From: Armigeres subalbatus
Taxonomy: Eukaryota; Arthropoda; Insecta; Diptera; Culicidae
DNA: 64,000 bases
Assembly (NCBI RefSeq): GCF_024139115.2
Contig: NC_085140.1
Coordinates: 333,805,953-333,869,952, forward strand
Direction: 5' to 3'
Part shown: positions 1 through 10,039 of the stretch, in pieces
How positions within the stretch are numbered: position 1 is the first letter of the stretch
Layout: the number at the start of each line of letters is the position of its first letter
Notes under the pieces: generated by a model
What the model saw: only the letters and a program-made list of their open reading frames with translations
Databases searched by the model: none
What the model was told of the DNA's origin: nothing
Position numbers and translations under genes: made by a program

Positions 1-932
1 AGCCTCCTTTCAAGAGGCTCGGAAGCCTCCTTTCAAGAGGCTCGGAAGCCTCCTTTCAAGAGGCTCGGAAGCCTCCTTTCAAGAGGCTCGGAAGCCTCCT
101 TTCAAGAGGCTCAGAAGCCTCCTTTCAAGAGGCTCGGAAGCCTCCTTTCAAGAGGCTCGGAAGCCTCCTTTCAAGAGGCTCGGAAGCCTCCTTTCAAGAG
201 GCGCGGAAGCTTAATTTCAAGAGGCCCGGAAGCCTCCTTTCAAGAGGCGCGGAAGGCTCCCTTCAAGAGGCCCGAAGCCTCCTTTCAAGAGGCCCAGGCC
301 TCCTTTTAAGAGGCCCGGAAGCCTCCTTTCAAAAGCCCCGGAAGCCTCCTTTCAAGAGGCCCGGAAGCCTCCTTTCAAGAGGCCTGGAAGCCTCTTTTCC
401 AGAGGCCCGGAAGCATCGTTTCAAGAGGCCAGAAGCCTCCTTTCAAGAGGCCCGGAAGCCTCCTTTCAAGAGGCCCGAAGCCTCCTTTCAAGAGGCCCGA
501 AGCCTCCTTTCAAGAGGCCCGGAAGCCTCCTTTCAAGAGGCCAGAAGCCTCCTTTCAAGAGGCCCAGGCCTCCTTTCAAGAGTCCCGGAAGCCTCCTTTC
601 AAGAGGCCCGGAAGCCTCCTTTCAAGAGGCCCAAGCCTCCTTTCAAGAGGCCCGGAAGTCTCCTTTCAAGAGGCCCGGAAGCCTCCTTTCAAGAGGCCCG
701 GAAGCCTCCTTTCATGAGGCCCGGAAGTCTCCATTCAAGAGGCCGCAAGCCTCCTTTCAAGGGGCCCGGAAGCCTCCTTTCAAGAGGCCCGGAAGCCTCC
801 TTTCAAGAGGCCCGGAAGCCTCCTTTCAAGAGGCCCGGAAGCCTCCTTTCAAGAGGCCCGGAAGCCTCCTTTCAAGAGGCCCGGAAGCCTCCTTTCAAGA
901 GGCCCGGAAGCCTCCTTTCAAGAGGCCCGGAA
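1..932. repeat. 23-bp minisatellite array, about 40 units
   Basis: A tandem array of a 23-bp unit, GAGGCCCGGAAGCCTCCTTTCAA in two pieces: GAGGCCCGGAAG followed by CCTCCTTTCAA. The first ~200 bp mostly carry a GGCTCGG variant and the rest GGCCCGG, so units are homogenised locally. Some units are 1-3 bp short. Each unit contains GCCTC-CTTTCAA-GAGGC, a 5-bp stem able to form a small hairpin. Frames run open through part of the array only because of the repeat; no gene is inferred. The array is cut by the window start, so its full length is unknown. Confidence 0.97.
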
Positions 933-2035
933 TAATGAGAATTTCAGCCAACTTTATGGAAACTCATATATTCCGTTAATAATATTTCATGAGTTACACT
1001 TATTTTCATTTACAGAAAAAAATAGGGGGTACCTCTCAAGAAAAAGGTTGAGAATAGGACATTGGAATAGGACATTGGGTTAGTTACAAAGGATAATTTA
1101 TCTGTATTCAAGGGATGGGATGTAATTAAGCGCATTTAAAATATTCTGCTCACATTCCTTTCTATCGAACCGACGCGCTTACCTCAAATAGGGGAACATG
1201 TAAAAAAGGTGCCGGTTGGGTAAAATGCGACACCCCCAAATTTTGTCTCAGCCAAAAAAAAAGTGTCAACAACTTATATTATCAAAAACGTATTAAAAAT
1301 ATAAAAAATAAAACATTATTTTGGCTCATTTTAACTCAAATTCGGTGTTTCTGTCCTCAATGCTTTTCTTTAGATACAAAAAATATTTCCACCTAATTAC
1401 CATCAGTCTGAGACATTGACTAACTGAAAGGATAGAGTTGACACTAATCTTGTGCAGATTACTTTGAAAATTTTGATGAGAAATATTGAACTCTCGCAAT
1501 CTATGTTTAAACCAACGCACACGTATTGTTTTGTGCAATGCCAACCGAGTAATTTATTTACCAGCTGCACGCGATCGTTCTGCGTATTTTTGGAAAACAC
1601 GCACAAACAAGCACTGATTTATCAAATTTAGCATGACCGCGCGATCGTTCTGTATACCTACTTCTTGAAAATACGCACACACAAACCATTACTTTTGGAC
1701 CGCACAAACTCGGTTTTCGCAAATGTACTGCGTTCTACGAAACACGTCCGATCTCGCACCATTTAATAAAATCACTCTGTACGGCTAAAAGCCCGCAAGC
1801 TTGTGAGCGTGCTCAAATTGCTTAGAGCTCACAAAAAATCCATAGAATGAATGAATTTTCATGAATCTTGAGTAGAAAGCCAAAAAAATAATAGTACAAC
1901 TGCAAAGGATTTAGTTCTCCAAAACTCTTGATATAATCATTTCTAACTCCAGTGTTTCGCGATTGTTTTTTTTTCTAATTTCAAAATGGTATTAGCTAGC
2001 TATATTGAAAGCAATGGCATGGTAACGCCTACCAT
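933..2035. other. AT-rich intergenic DNA, no gene seen
   Basis: No credible coding region. Near 1189 a TAGGGGAAC motif followed by GGGTAAAATGCGACA resembles one end of the TA-GGGGAA class of MITEs seen elsewhere in this window, but no partner end was found. A degenerate duplication of about 80 bp (1565-1610 and 1640-1690) repeats GCGATCGTTCTG and ACGCACA motifs. Confidence 0.5.
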
Positions 2036-3075
2036 ATCAAGGGTAAAATTGAATACATTTTACCACTTGATTTCGGTAGAATGCAAAAACTATTTGACAG
2101 TACTGTGTTTGTAGTCAACATTACTATGCTGTTCCGAGCGACATATTTCAGCATGGTTGACCATATTTGTTGTTGAATTTACTATGCACGCAATAACATG
2201 AACATAGTAAATTGAACTATGAAGAAGGGTTTCCATAGTATAGTGGAGGTTTTGGATTTCTGTTCAACAATAATTTAATTTTGAATTTAAATGAAAACTT
2301 TTTTATTGAGCATCTTTAATTATATAACAAATAACTTTTTAATACGGAGAGGGAATAATGCAAATTTAAATGCCGTTGCTCGTTTCTTCGTTAGTTGTTG
2401 TTCGATGTCTGATAGTAAGGATCAATCCGAAAACTCAACACAAATGCTCTGCCGCCAGGAACTTCCGCGTATTTGTTCATTATATTGTGAATTCCTGATG
2501 GGCGGAATAATAGCATTTCTGCAGGTGGAAACTTTCGATCATTTCCAATGCTTTTTAGATCCGATATCATCAGCAGCAGCATACTCACGGGAAGTAGTGT
2601 TTTGTATCGCTGCTTTCCGCAAAAACTGAAATCATACCAGGAATACGATAACTGTAAGATATGTTATTTATTCATACAAGATTTTGTTTTAATCACTTAC
2701 CAAAATAAATTAAGTCTCAAAACAGAAACTGATAATCGGATTCGGAGTGGAACAGTTCACAGAAAAATACCTATGACAGATGAAGAATTTCATCATGACT
2801 CAGATGAAATGATCGCAAATGACATTTCACTAAGTTGCGTTAGCTGTAACCATGAATGGTCATGGTAAAATGGTAGATTCCCAGTTCTGTTTACAAAATT
2901 TGTGGTTGGGATTACTACATGTCTCATGGTAATCGGTTCGATGGTATTCCATAGTAAACTCAACTTAAACATGGTCGGTTTCATAGTATTTCGATGTCAA
3001 CTCTACCGCGTTATTGCATGGTAGAGCTAAACATGTTTGTGTTGTTGTATTTACTACAAGATTTTTATCAGTGTA
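2036..3075. repeat. possible imperfect long-inverted-repeat element
   Basis: The left part (about 2110-2215) contains GTTGAATTTACTATG with GACCATATTTGTTG. The reverse complement of the right part (about 2945-3065) contains GTTGAGTTTACTATGG with GACCATGTTTAAG. Both ends also share a GCAATAAC motif. This suggests an old foldback element of about 1 kb. Short open frames inside (2291-2629, 2548-2868) resemble nothing known to me and are not called. No target-site duplication was found. Confidence 0.35.
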
Positions 3076-3338
3076 TATTGTTTGACTGTTGCATGAGATA
3101 GAAACAACCATGAAAATCGTTATAGCTAAAGCATACAAACAGTCTATGCTTAGCTAGCGCATATTGCCCCTCCTTCCCCTAATCATCTTCATATCTTAAA
3201 CTTCGTTCTAATAATTTCGAAAGCCCACCAATTTTTAACTGGACAAATCGAGCATCAGTTCACAAGCGTCGTCGATCTCCTGATATTTAATGCAAAATGT
3301 CTGTTATAACCATCGACTGGAGCTCTGTTGTACGTCAT

Positions 3339-3579
3339 GAATTCAAGACAAAATTTTCAAAACGACTTATCTGCTTTTGTAAACAAAGATTCAAACGACG
3401 ATTTGACGAATCTGATGGCTCTCCCACGCAAACTAACACCATCAACAGGTAGCGGAAACCTTCACCTACCTATTGGTGGTGTTGGTTTGCGTGGGAGAGC
3501 TATCAGATTCGTCAAATCGTCGTTTGAATCTTTGTTTACAAAAGCAGATAAGTCGTTTTGAAAATTTTGTCTTGAATTC
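3339..3579. repeat. near-perfect foldback (hairpin) element
   Basis: Arms 3339-3440 and 3478-3579 are reverse complements over 102 bp with about two mismatches, and both outer ends are GAATTC. The pairing continues partly into the loop (AGGTAG with CTACCT). The whole unit could form a hairpin of about 240 bp. No open frame of interest lies inside. Confidence 0.9.
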
Positions 3580-3596
3580 CTCAATTTTCATCTACC

Positions 3597-3745
3597 TAGT
3601 CTTGTCTTGCCTTGTCTTAGTACATGCACAGTCAGTATTGTAAAGCATCCTGGAAATGTGGGTTATATATCTGAGCATTTTCTTGACAGCTTATCATGAT
3701 TCATGAATGTGACACAAATATTAAAACGGCAATGAAATTTGACTT
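3597..3745 (+). repeat. interspersed repeat of the CTTGTCTTAGCACATGCACA type, copy 1
   Basis: Starts with CTTGTCTTGCCTTGTCTTAG, then CATGCACAGTCAGTATTG and AAGCATCCTGGAAATG, and ends near ATTAAAACGGC. The same order of blocks is found at 27086-27230, and only the first ~40 bp at 36278-36319. It is clearly a dispersed repeat about 145 bp long. I do not recognise its class. Confidence 0.7.
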
Positions 3746-4387
3746 TTACTGGTACTTTTTTGAATTTTTAACAGCACAACACACCGTTGCGAGTGAACAA
3801 GAAGTTCGTACCGTACGTCAGTGGTGTTTGCAAGAAATAATTTATGACTTGAATGCAAAATGAATAGCTCACGAAACGGGTCTCGTGGTATATGCATACG
3901 TAAAAGGTATCGTACACAAATGACGTAATACGAGAAGAGAAAAAGTTGTATGTCAAAGTGTTACAATTTGAACCGTTTTTGTTTTTTTATTCGAAAATCA
4001 TTAAAAATAATAGCGTTCAATTTTAGCGTTACGATATTTGTGCATGGTACTCTACAGACTGTGGGGGAGATAAAAAAGCTTTGCTAAAAATATGAGTTTT
4101 CTATCGTTCAACGGAAGATACAGGAGCACAAATGAAAGAAGGAAAAAAATATTCCAGGTGTGTTTTAATATTCATGATTCCTAAATCAAAACGAACAGAA
4201 TGGGTTTTACTCAGCTCGTGTTTGCTGCTGTCTGTTAAATATTGCTTTCTGGATAATTAATTAATGATATAAATGAAAAGAATGAAATCCGTCTTTTGTA
4301 TGGTTCTTTTATGAATCGATGGTAAATGCATGAATCCATGGATTTGATTGACATTAATTTATGAAATACTTTTCGTAACATAAATTT

Positions 4388-4393
4388 TTTATT
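4388..4393 (-). terminator. polyadenylation signal of G12-like gene 1
   Basis: AATAAA on the minus strand, about 40 bp downstream of the stop codon at 4433-4435. Confidence 0.6.
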
Positions 4394-4432
4394 CATGATT
4401 GTGGCATCTATTTTATCATTCTTACTATCGAC

Positions 4433-5123
4433 CTAGATCATCGCCCATCCAAAAATACCAGCGATGATGCTAAATATGCTATCGACGTCAATTCCGTGGT
4501 CTCGCAATTTTTGAAGGAACGATTGCACTTCCTCACAGCTCTGTAAAGATTAGAATCGATTAGTAATGGAACATAGCTGATTCGATTGCATTTCATACAT
4601 TGTACAGCTCAAGCAGCTTGTGGAAGTCCGCGTGATGAAGTTTATCGTAAAAATCCCTAAAATCGTCACTGGTTCGCATTTTCTCCTCAAACATGGCCTT
4701 CAGCTCCTCTGTTGGAAGCATCGAGAGCACTTCATTTGTGAATCCACTTATTCCACCCTCTCGAAACTTCCCCTTCATCACAGTCGGATACACGTGATTC
4801 TTTTCGAGATGATCGGCAATCATATTCAGAACTCCGTACACATTGAGACCAGCATCCTGTAGGTAGTTTAGCACATCTTTCACCACTTGCACTCCGAAAA
4901 ACTCATCCCAAACGACGGAGAACTCCTCGCCCTTCAGGTAGATAAACGCATCCTCGAATTCCTGGTCGACGGTGAAGTAATGGAATGCCAATTCAGCGAG
5001 TTCGTCCTTCGGGAGCAGTTCTACGAAGTCGTGTAGGTCTTCCTTTAGTGAGCAGCTCGTTTGTGGAATCAACAACGCCGCAATAAACAGCACTAGTGTG
5101 GCAAAGGCCAACGATGTCTTCAT
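4433..5123 (-). CDS. G12-like secreted protein (insect allergen repeat family), divergent member, two exons
   Basis: Exon 1 is 5123-4599 and exon 2 is 4540-4433, joined in phase 0. The 58-bp intron (GTATGA ... TTTACAG) gives a 210-residue protein. The N-terminus is a signal peptide (K2 followed by a hydrophobic run to about residue 22), with likely cleavage near C24. The rest is helical and rich in Asp, Glu, Phe and Leu. It aligns end to end with the other G12 copies here: GEEFSVVWDEFF and KDVLNYLQDAGLNVYGVLN in the middle, FLQKLRDHGIDVD and AGIFGW at the C-terminus. PF06757 members such as Ae. aegypti AEG12 and cockroach Bla g 1 are lipid-binding. AEG12 is a blood-meal-induced gut protein reported as haemolytic and active on enveloped viruses. 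Function here is inferred from family. Oddities: it lacks the first intron of the other copies, has a Cys near residue 177 at the start of exon 2, and ends in GWAMI. Confidence 0.88.
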
Positions 5124-5176
5124 GATTGAATCTCAAGTTCAAGTGCAACTCGTAAGCGGAATCGATGTGGGGAAAA

Positions 5177-5186
5177 TATTTATAGC
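5177..5186 (-). promoter_or_regulatory. TATA box of G12-like gene 1
   Basis: CTATAAATA on the minus strand, about 55-60 bp upstream of the ATG at 5123. The spacing leaves a short 5' UTR of roughly 30 bp, as in the other G12 copies. Confidence 0.7.
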
Positions 5187-5734
5187 GTTCAATATTTGTT
5201 GCTTAGTATTTACGTCGATAAGTTGCCACGAGTGGTGGATTACTTCCGAATGCGTTTGAAATTATCTAAAGTGGGTAAATCTTATTTGCTAACTAACTGT
5301 TGAAAGCTTTGGCGAATGCATATTGTTTTTACAATTCACTCGATTTTGCAAGATCATTATGTGTTTAACTTTATTTTATTATTGTATTTCATACCCTCCT
5401 ACTCTACAATGATAAGTCGCTAATTCGAGAGAAATAAAGCGCCACTTATGGCTATCTGGGTCTTGAGCATAATTGACTACCGGCGGTTGCTATTCCAGGT
5501 CAGCTGTAAATACACAGAGAACTACTTAATAGAAGATATTTAGGATTATCCTCATCTTCGATGGGCAAGAGCTGATGACTCAAAATTAAGCAATACCAGC
5601 GTTGACCGTGTCCCAATGCATGCTGGTCAAAACAGGTAGGAAATGTTGATGTGATACTCACTTTGTTGGAAAGGGACGAGTCATCTGCACATCCACGAGA
5701 AATCACTGTGATTTTGATCAAGTGTCTCAACTTA

Positions 5735-5805
5735 CGAATGTAAAAATGGTAGCTTGGCTTAGAAACCTCGCGTTTAATAACCTTTAATAGCTATGGAACT
5801 GCTGA
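5735..5805 (+). repeat. degenerate fragment of the 297-bp SINE
   Basis: ACGAATGTAAAAATGGTAGC and TGGCTTAGAAACCTCGC match the central part of the SINE copies at 7342-7638 and 24941-25237, followed by a worn GTTAATAAC/TGAATGAAC segment. The pol III head and the AAG tail are missing. Confidence 0.65.
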
Positions 5806-5844
5806 ATGAACTCTTCATCTACGTTGAAAACGGTCGGCACTATT

Positions 5845-6168
5845 GATTCAGGAGATCTTCACAAGTTGACCTACTACCCCCCCCCCTGGTCGAAAACCTA
5901 GCTACGTTCATAATACCAGGACTGTTTGGGAAACTGCTACAGCCGCTGCAGCACCAACAGAAAGAGGGTTCTGAACGTGATCATGAACGTAGCCAGGTTT
6001 TCGACCCAGGGGAGGTGGAGGGGTTGGTGTTAGCCTAAGCAGCACAATTCCAGTGGATGTGGTTACAGCAACTCAATTATGACTGAATCTGGTCGTATAA
6101 AAGTTACTTGGACCAATACAGAATATGTGTGCTGCTCGGGAGGTCAACTTGTGAAGATCTCCTGAATC
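5845..6168. mobile_element. foldback/TIR element with two nested inverted repeats
   Basis: Outer arms 5845-5872 and 6141-6168 are perfect 28-bp inverted repeats (GATTCAGGAGATCTTCACAA...). Inner arms 5884-5911 and 5983-6011 are a second inverted repeat (GGTCGAAAACCTAGCTACG...) around a 70-bp loop. The right side carries an additional 105-bp element (6034-6138) that has no counterpart on the left, so it probably inserted later. No coding capacity. Confidence 0.8.
6034..6138 (+). mobile_element. 105-bp MITE with GCAGCACA termini, copy 1
   Basis: Begins CCTAAGCAGCACA and ends TGTGCTGCTCGG, a terminal inverted repeat of about 12 bp. A homologous element of exactly the same length and orientation lies at 17742-17846. 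They share GGTTGCAGCAACT-like and GAATATGTGTGCT segments. Confidence 0.75.
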
Positions 6169-6220
6169 GCAATTTCGGCAATATCTACAAATATTTTGCA
6201 TTGGAATTATTGCATATAAC

Positions 6221-7265
6221 TTTCGATTTTAAAAACGGCTACGCAGACTTGAATTATTGAAACAAGATGTATGTTTATCCGACGTTTCGACACGGGGATG
6301 GTGTCTTTATCAGGGGAGAAATACGGTGATTGTTTCTAGTCTATTGTTTAGTCTAACATTAACTGTCTGGCATGGAGTTTTCTGGTACATAACTCGAGAA
6401 CACACAATTTCAAAAACATTGACAGTGGTGTTTTTGAAATTGTGTGTTCTCGAAGTTATGTACCAGAAAAATCCATGCCAGACTGCTAATGTTAGAATAA
6501 AAAATAGACTATGAACAAACACCGTATTTTTCCCCTGATGAAACCACAATCCCCGTGTCAAAACGTCCGATAAATATACATTAGAGTGGCTCAAATTAGT
6601 ATGGAAAAAACTTTTCTCATTTTTTTTGATGGACCGCCCTCTTATTCGGTTCTATTTGATGCCCTGATGCTCTGGACAAAATGGTCAACGTTGGAACTTG
6701 TTGGAAGTTTATATGGAAAAATGTATGCAGAAACATTCAAAAACAGTGATTTGCAGTTTAACGGCACAACTTACGATGAAGAACTATGATACTCATTCAG
6801 TTCTCATGGAATTTAATACAGAATGTTATGCAAAAAACCGCTTTTCCGGCTATGTTATTAGCATTTCTCTGAAGTGGGGTTTGAGCTAATTTCGTTTCTT
6901 TTACCTTTGAAAAGAAATAAAGTCACCCCTACAACATTCCAGTAAAATGCTAATATCTTTGGCTAATAAACTCTAATCTTCTCGCGCTAACTCTTAGCAT
7001 AACATTCTGTATTTAATTCTACAAGAACTGAATGAGTATCATTGTTCCTGATCGTAAATTGTGCCTTCTATATAAACTTCCAACGAGGTTAGCACCGCCC
7101 AAACGTTGACCGATTTGGCTGAAATTTTGTCCAGAGCATCAGGGCATCAAATAGAACCGAATAAGCAGGCGGCCCATCAAAAAATTTGAAAAAGTGTTTT
7201 TTGAGCCACCCTAATATACATCTTGTTTCAATAATGCAAGACTGCGTAGCCGTCCTTAAAATCAA
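6221..7265. mobile_element. long foldback element split by a hAT-type MITE
   Basis: The left arm (6221-6414) pairs with 6430-6573 and, beyond a later insertion, with 7222-7265. Paired blocks include ACGGCTACGCAGACTTG, TTGAAACAAGATGTAT and AGAACACACAATTTC. Removing 6582-7213 and one copy of its 8-bp target duplication restores a continuous palindrome. An 11-bp direct repeat TTGCATATAAC (6210-6220 and 7294-7304) flanks the unit at a short distance on the right and may mark its target site. Confidence 0.8.
6582..7213. mobile_element. hAT-type MITE/foldback, 632 bp, with 8-bp TSD
   Basis: Termini are TAGAGTGGCTCAAA and TTTGAGCCACCCTA. Both sides are flanked by ATATACAT (6574-6581 and 7214-7221), an 8-bp target-site duplication as expected for the hAT superfamily. 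The inverted repeats extend through most of the element: CGGTTCTATTTGATGCCCTG is on the left arm and its complement on the right. No transposase is encoded, so it must be mobilised in trans. Confidence 0.85.
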
Positions 7266-7341
7266 AATATACAGTCGATTTCTCAATAGTTCATTGCATA
7301 TAACAGAACTAAATAAAAATTCATGAATACCTATTAGTGCT

Positions 7342-7638
7342 TTTAGGTCCCTGCTTAGCCGTGCGGTAAAACGCGCGGCTACAAAGCAAGACCATGCTGA
7401 GGGTGACTGGGTTCGATTCGCGGTGCCGGTTTAGGCAATTTTCGGTTTGGAAATTTGTCTAGATTTCCCTGGGCATACAAGTATCATCGTGTTAGCCTCA
7501 TGATATACGAATACAAAATGTTAACTTGGCTAAGAAACCTTGCAGTTAATAACTGTGGAAGTGCTTAATGAACACTAAGCTGTGAGGCGGCTCTGTCCCA
7601 GTGGGGATGTAATGCCAATAAGAAGAAGAAGAAGAAGA
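7342..7638 (+). mobile_element. tRNA-derived SINE (Feilai-like), complete, 297 bp
   Basis: The head contains pol III promoter-like boxes: TTAGCCGTGCGG (A box, about 7355) and GGTTCGATTC (B box, 7410-7419). The tail is GCCAATAAGAAGAAG. It is flanked by the 13-bp target-site duplication ACCTATTAGTGCT (7329-7341 and 7639-7651). The copy at 24941-25237 has the same length. The name Feilai is a recollection of an Aedes SINE with this organisation; I did not compare it with a reference. Confidence 0.88.
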
Positions 7639-7865
7639 ACCTATTAGTGCTAGGACATAATTTCCATTTAAGTTCGAAAAACTTCGAAACCAAATCCACA
7701 ATCAGCAGTAACTTACCAACTGAGGTCGCCGCTGAGATTTTAGCGTCAGCGTGCCGCCGTTTAAAATTTGTTGCGCCGCTGATGTACACAGAAGTTTTCG
7801 TGGAAATTCCGAAGATTCAATGGAGTTTCTGTAGAGTTTCCGATTGATATAACCACCACATCTTT

Positions 7866-9820
7866 TTTTTTTTTTGTACAAGGGAGAATGCATTTACACA
7901 ATAACCCAGTACACGTGCATTGTAGTTGCCAAACTACCACACGGAAGTGTACTGGAGTGTCGGACTCGACCATACCGGTAATACCGACTAAACTCCCTTG
8001 GGCTCCACCATCGTTTCCCCCAGGAACTACCTCGCAGTACTAATTCTGGGGGGATGGCAGTACTAAGCGTACTCGCTCATTATCGCTCACACAGGCACTC
8101 GTCCCACGCAAGACTGACTTGGGTGCTCGCACACCATTCACTCCATTTGAGTCTTACTTGGATGCTCTCCCGGGCGCTCCGCTGCCATGCCTCGAGGTGT
8201 CAATAGCGATAACTGCCTGGGCCTACAGATATTACGCTACGACACTCCTGCCTCAGCACGAGCAGATCAATCACACCACTGCCGAAGCAGACCACACGCT
8301 ACCCTGCCGAAGCAGGGACACTCCCCATTAGACTGGCCCAGGAAACAAAAAGTTGTGTAATTCCACGGGGCACCCCCCAGGATTGTGTCTTTGGGTGAGA
8401 AAATCAATCTCTGAAAATTTCAGCTCAATCGCTTGTTGCATTAGCTGGCGCATTTGATTTGAAGTTTGTATGGGGATTTCAGCCAAAATGTATAGGAAAA
8501 TACACCTCCGTCACTCATTCGATCTGGAAATTGGTTCTGATTGCTCGATTGACCTCAGAATTGCAAAAACGGCAGTTGGTATGCTACAGAACAATTTCAC
8601 AGAACATTGTATCATGATTAAATGAACTTCTATATAGGTTTCGGCTGATGCGAATCGATCAAAAAACCCAAAAATACACAAATCAGCTCCTAATAAATCA
8701 GCCGAAAATTATATAAAAGTTCATTTAATCATCATGCAATGTTCTGTGAAATTGTTCTGTAGCATACCAACTGCCGTTTTTGCAATTCTGAGGTCAATCG
8801 AGCAATCAGAACCAATTTCCAGATCGAATGAGTGACGGAGGTGTATTTTCCTATACATTTTGGTTGAAATCCCCATACAAACTTCAAATCAAATGCGCCA
8901 GCTTATGCAACAAGCGATTGAGCTGAAATTTTCAGAGATTGATTTTCTCACCCAAAGACACAATTCTGAGGGGTGCCCCGTGGAATTCGACAACATTTTT
9001 TTCTCCCCATAGTAATCTGGGCCAGTCTACTCCCCATGCACCACATGTGCACAACTGTAGGTGTGTGGGTACAACCCACTGCTACCCTGCCGCCGAAGCA
9101 GCTTCTCCAAAGACCATTCGCTCCATGTGACCCTTTTTCGGGTCCTTACTCTAACACTCCACTGCAATGCCTCGAGGTGTCGATGGGTACCTCGACTCCT
9201 ACCTCAGCATGTGCAGTCCATACTCAGACTTCTGCTGCGCTTCGAGGTGACAATAGCGGCGACACGCTATGACACTCTTGCCTCAGCACAACCAGATCAC
9301 TCACTCCCTGCCGAAGCAGCTCACGCGCTACCCTACCGAAGTAGGGACACTCCCCAACTCACTCTAACACTCCACTGCCATGCCTCGAGGTGTCGATAGC
9401 GGTATGTAGGGACAAATCAACGATACTACGCTACGACACTCCTACCTTAGCATGTGCATGCCATACTTAGACTTCTGCTGCGCTTCGAGGTGACAATAGC
9501 GGTGACGCGCTATGACACTCCTGCCTCAGCACAACAGATCACTCACTCCCTGCCGAAGCAGCTCACGCGCTACCCTACCGAAGTAGGGACACTCCTCATG
9601 CCAATTGGCACTCCCTGGGCTTGTGCTTTGAAGCGGCTCACAGTCGCTTTGATAGAGTCTGATTACGGGCACTTGTGGTTTTTGGGAGGGATTTTAGCAG
9701 AGCCCACTGCTAAATCCCACCACGCCCTAGGCAGTTCTCCCTGACTCGCAGACAGCTGGGGAGGGGTCGTCAAGCCTTTGGACATGGTCCATGCTGTCCC
9801 TGCTGTCCCTGCTGCCCCAC
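7866..9820 (-). mobile_element. non-autonomous retroelement with an R1-LINE 5' end and a tandem-repeat body
   Basis: Read on the minus strand, the element starts at 9820. Its first ~215 bp (9820-9605) are nearly identical to the first ~190 bp of the R1-type LINE starting at 47279, apart from an extra GGGACAGCA-type repeat at the tip. Next come tandem units of about 240 bp (9357-9596, 9031-9356, 8108-8320) that share GCCTCGAGGTGTCGATAGC and CTACCGAAGTAGGGACACTC. A unique 3' part ends in a run of A (T on the + strand, 7864-7875). The 13-bp duplication CCACCACATCTTT flanks it (7853-7865 and 9821-9833). The 3' end differs from that of the R1 LINE. No open frame encodes a recognisable protein. Without the later hAT insertion it is about 1.25 kb. 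Confidence 0.8.
8329..9029. mobile_element. hAT-type MITE/foldback, 701 bp, with 8-bp TSD
   Basis: Ends TAGACTGGCCCAG and CTGGGCCAGTCTA are perfect 13-bp inverted repeats. CTCCCCAT flanks both sides (8321-8328 and 9030-9037). Inverted homology covers most of the element, for example AGAACAATTTCACAGAACAT near 8590 and its complement near 8735. It sits inside the retroelement at 7866-9820, so it is younger. Confidence 0.88.
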
Positions 9821-9833
9821 CCACCACATCTTT

Positions 9834-10039
9834 GGATATACAACAGTAAACCACATGTGGCGAATGTGAAAATCAAGCATCCAAGGTTGGTTGGGATTCT
9901 GATTGCTTTTTCCGCAAAGTGGACCAGTAAGTGCTATACTTGTGCTATACTCCCTCCAAGACTCGTGGCTTCTTTTGAGCAAAATTAATATCAATTAGTC
10001 GATTTCGAAAACATGCGCGGTGCACCACGAGCCCGAAAG
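9834..10039. other. short intergenic stretch, nothing recognised
   Basis: AT-rich DNA between the retroelement and the GCCGAA-type repeat. No gene or clear repeat seen. Confidence 0.4.

Noticed and set aside
1..932. CRISPR-like array of regularly spaced repeats
   Set aside because: Units are directly adjacent with no spacers, and the genome is eukaryotic.
714..935. Open frame of 73 codons in the minisatellite
   Set aside because: Perfectly periodic translation of the 23-bp repeat (period 23 aa); no gene features.
7355..7425. tRNA gene suggested by A and B boxes
   Set aside because: Part of a 297-bp SINE with TSD and a second copy at 24941; no proper cloverleaf.
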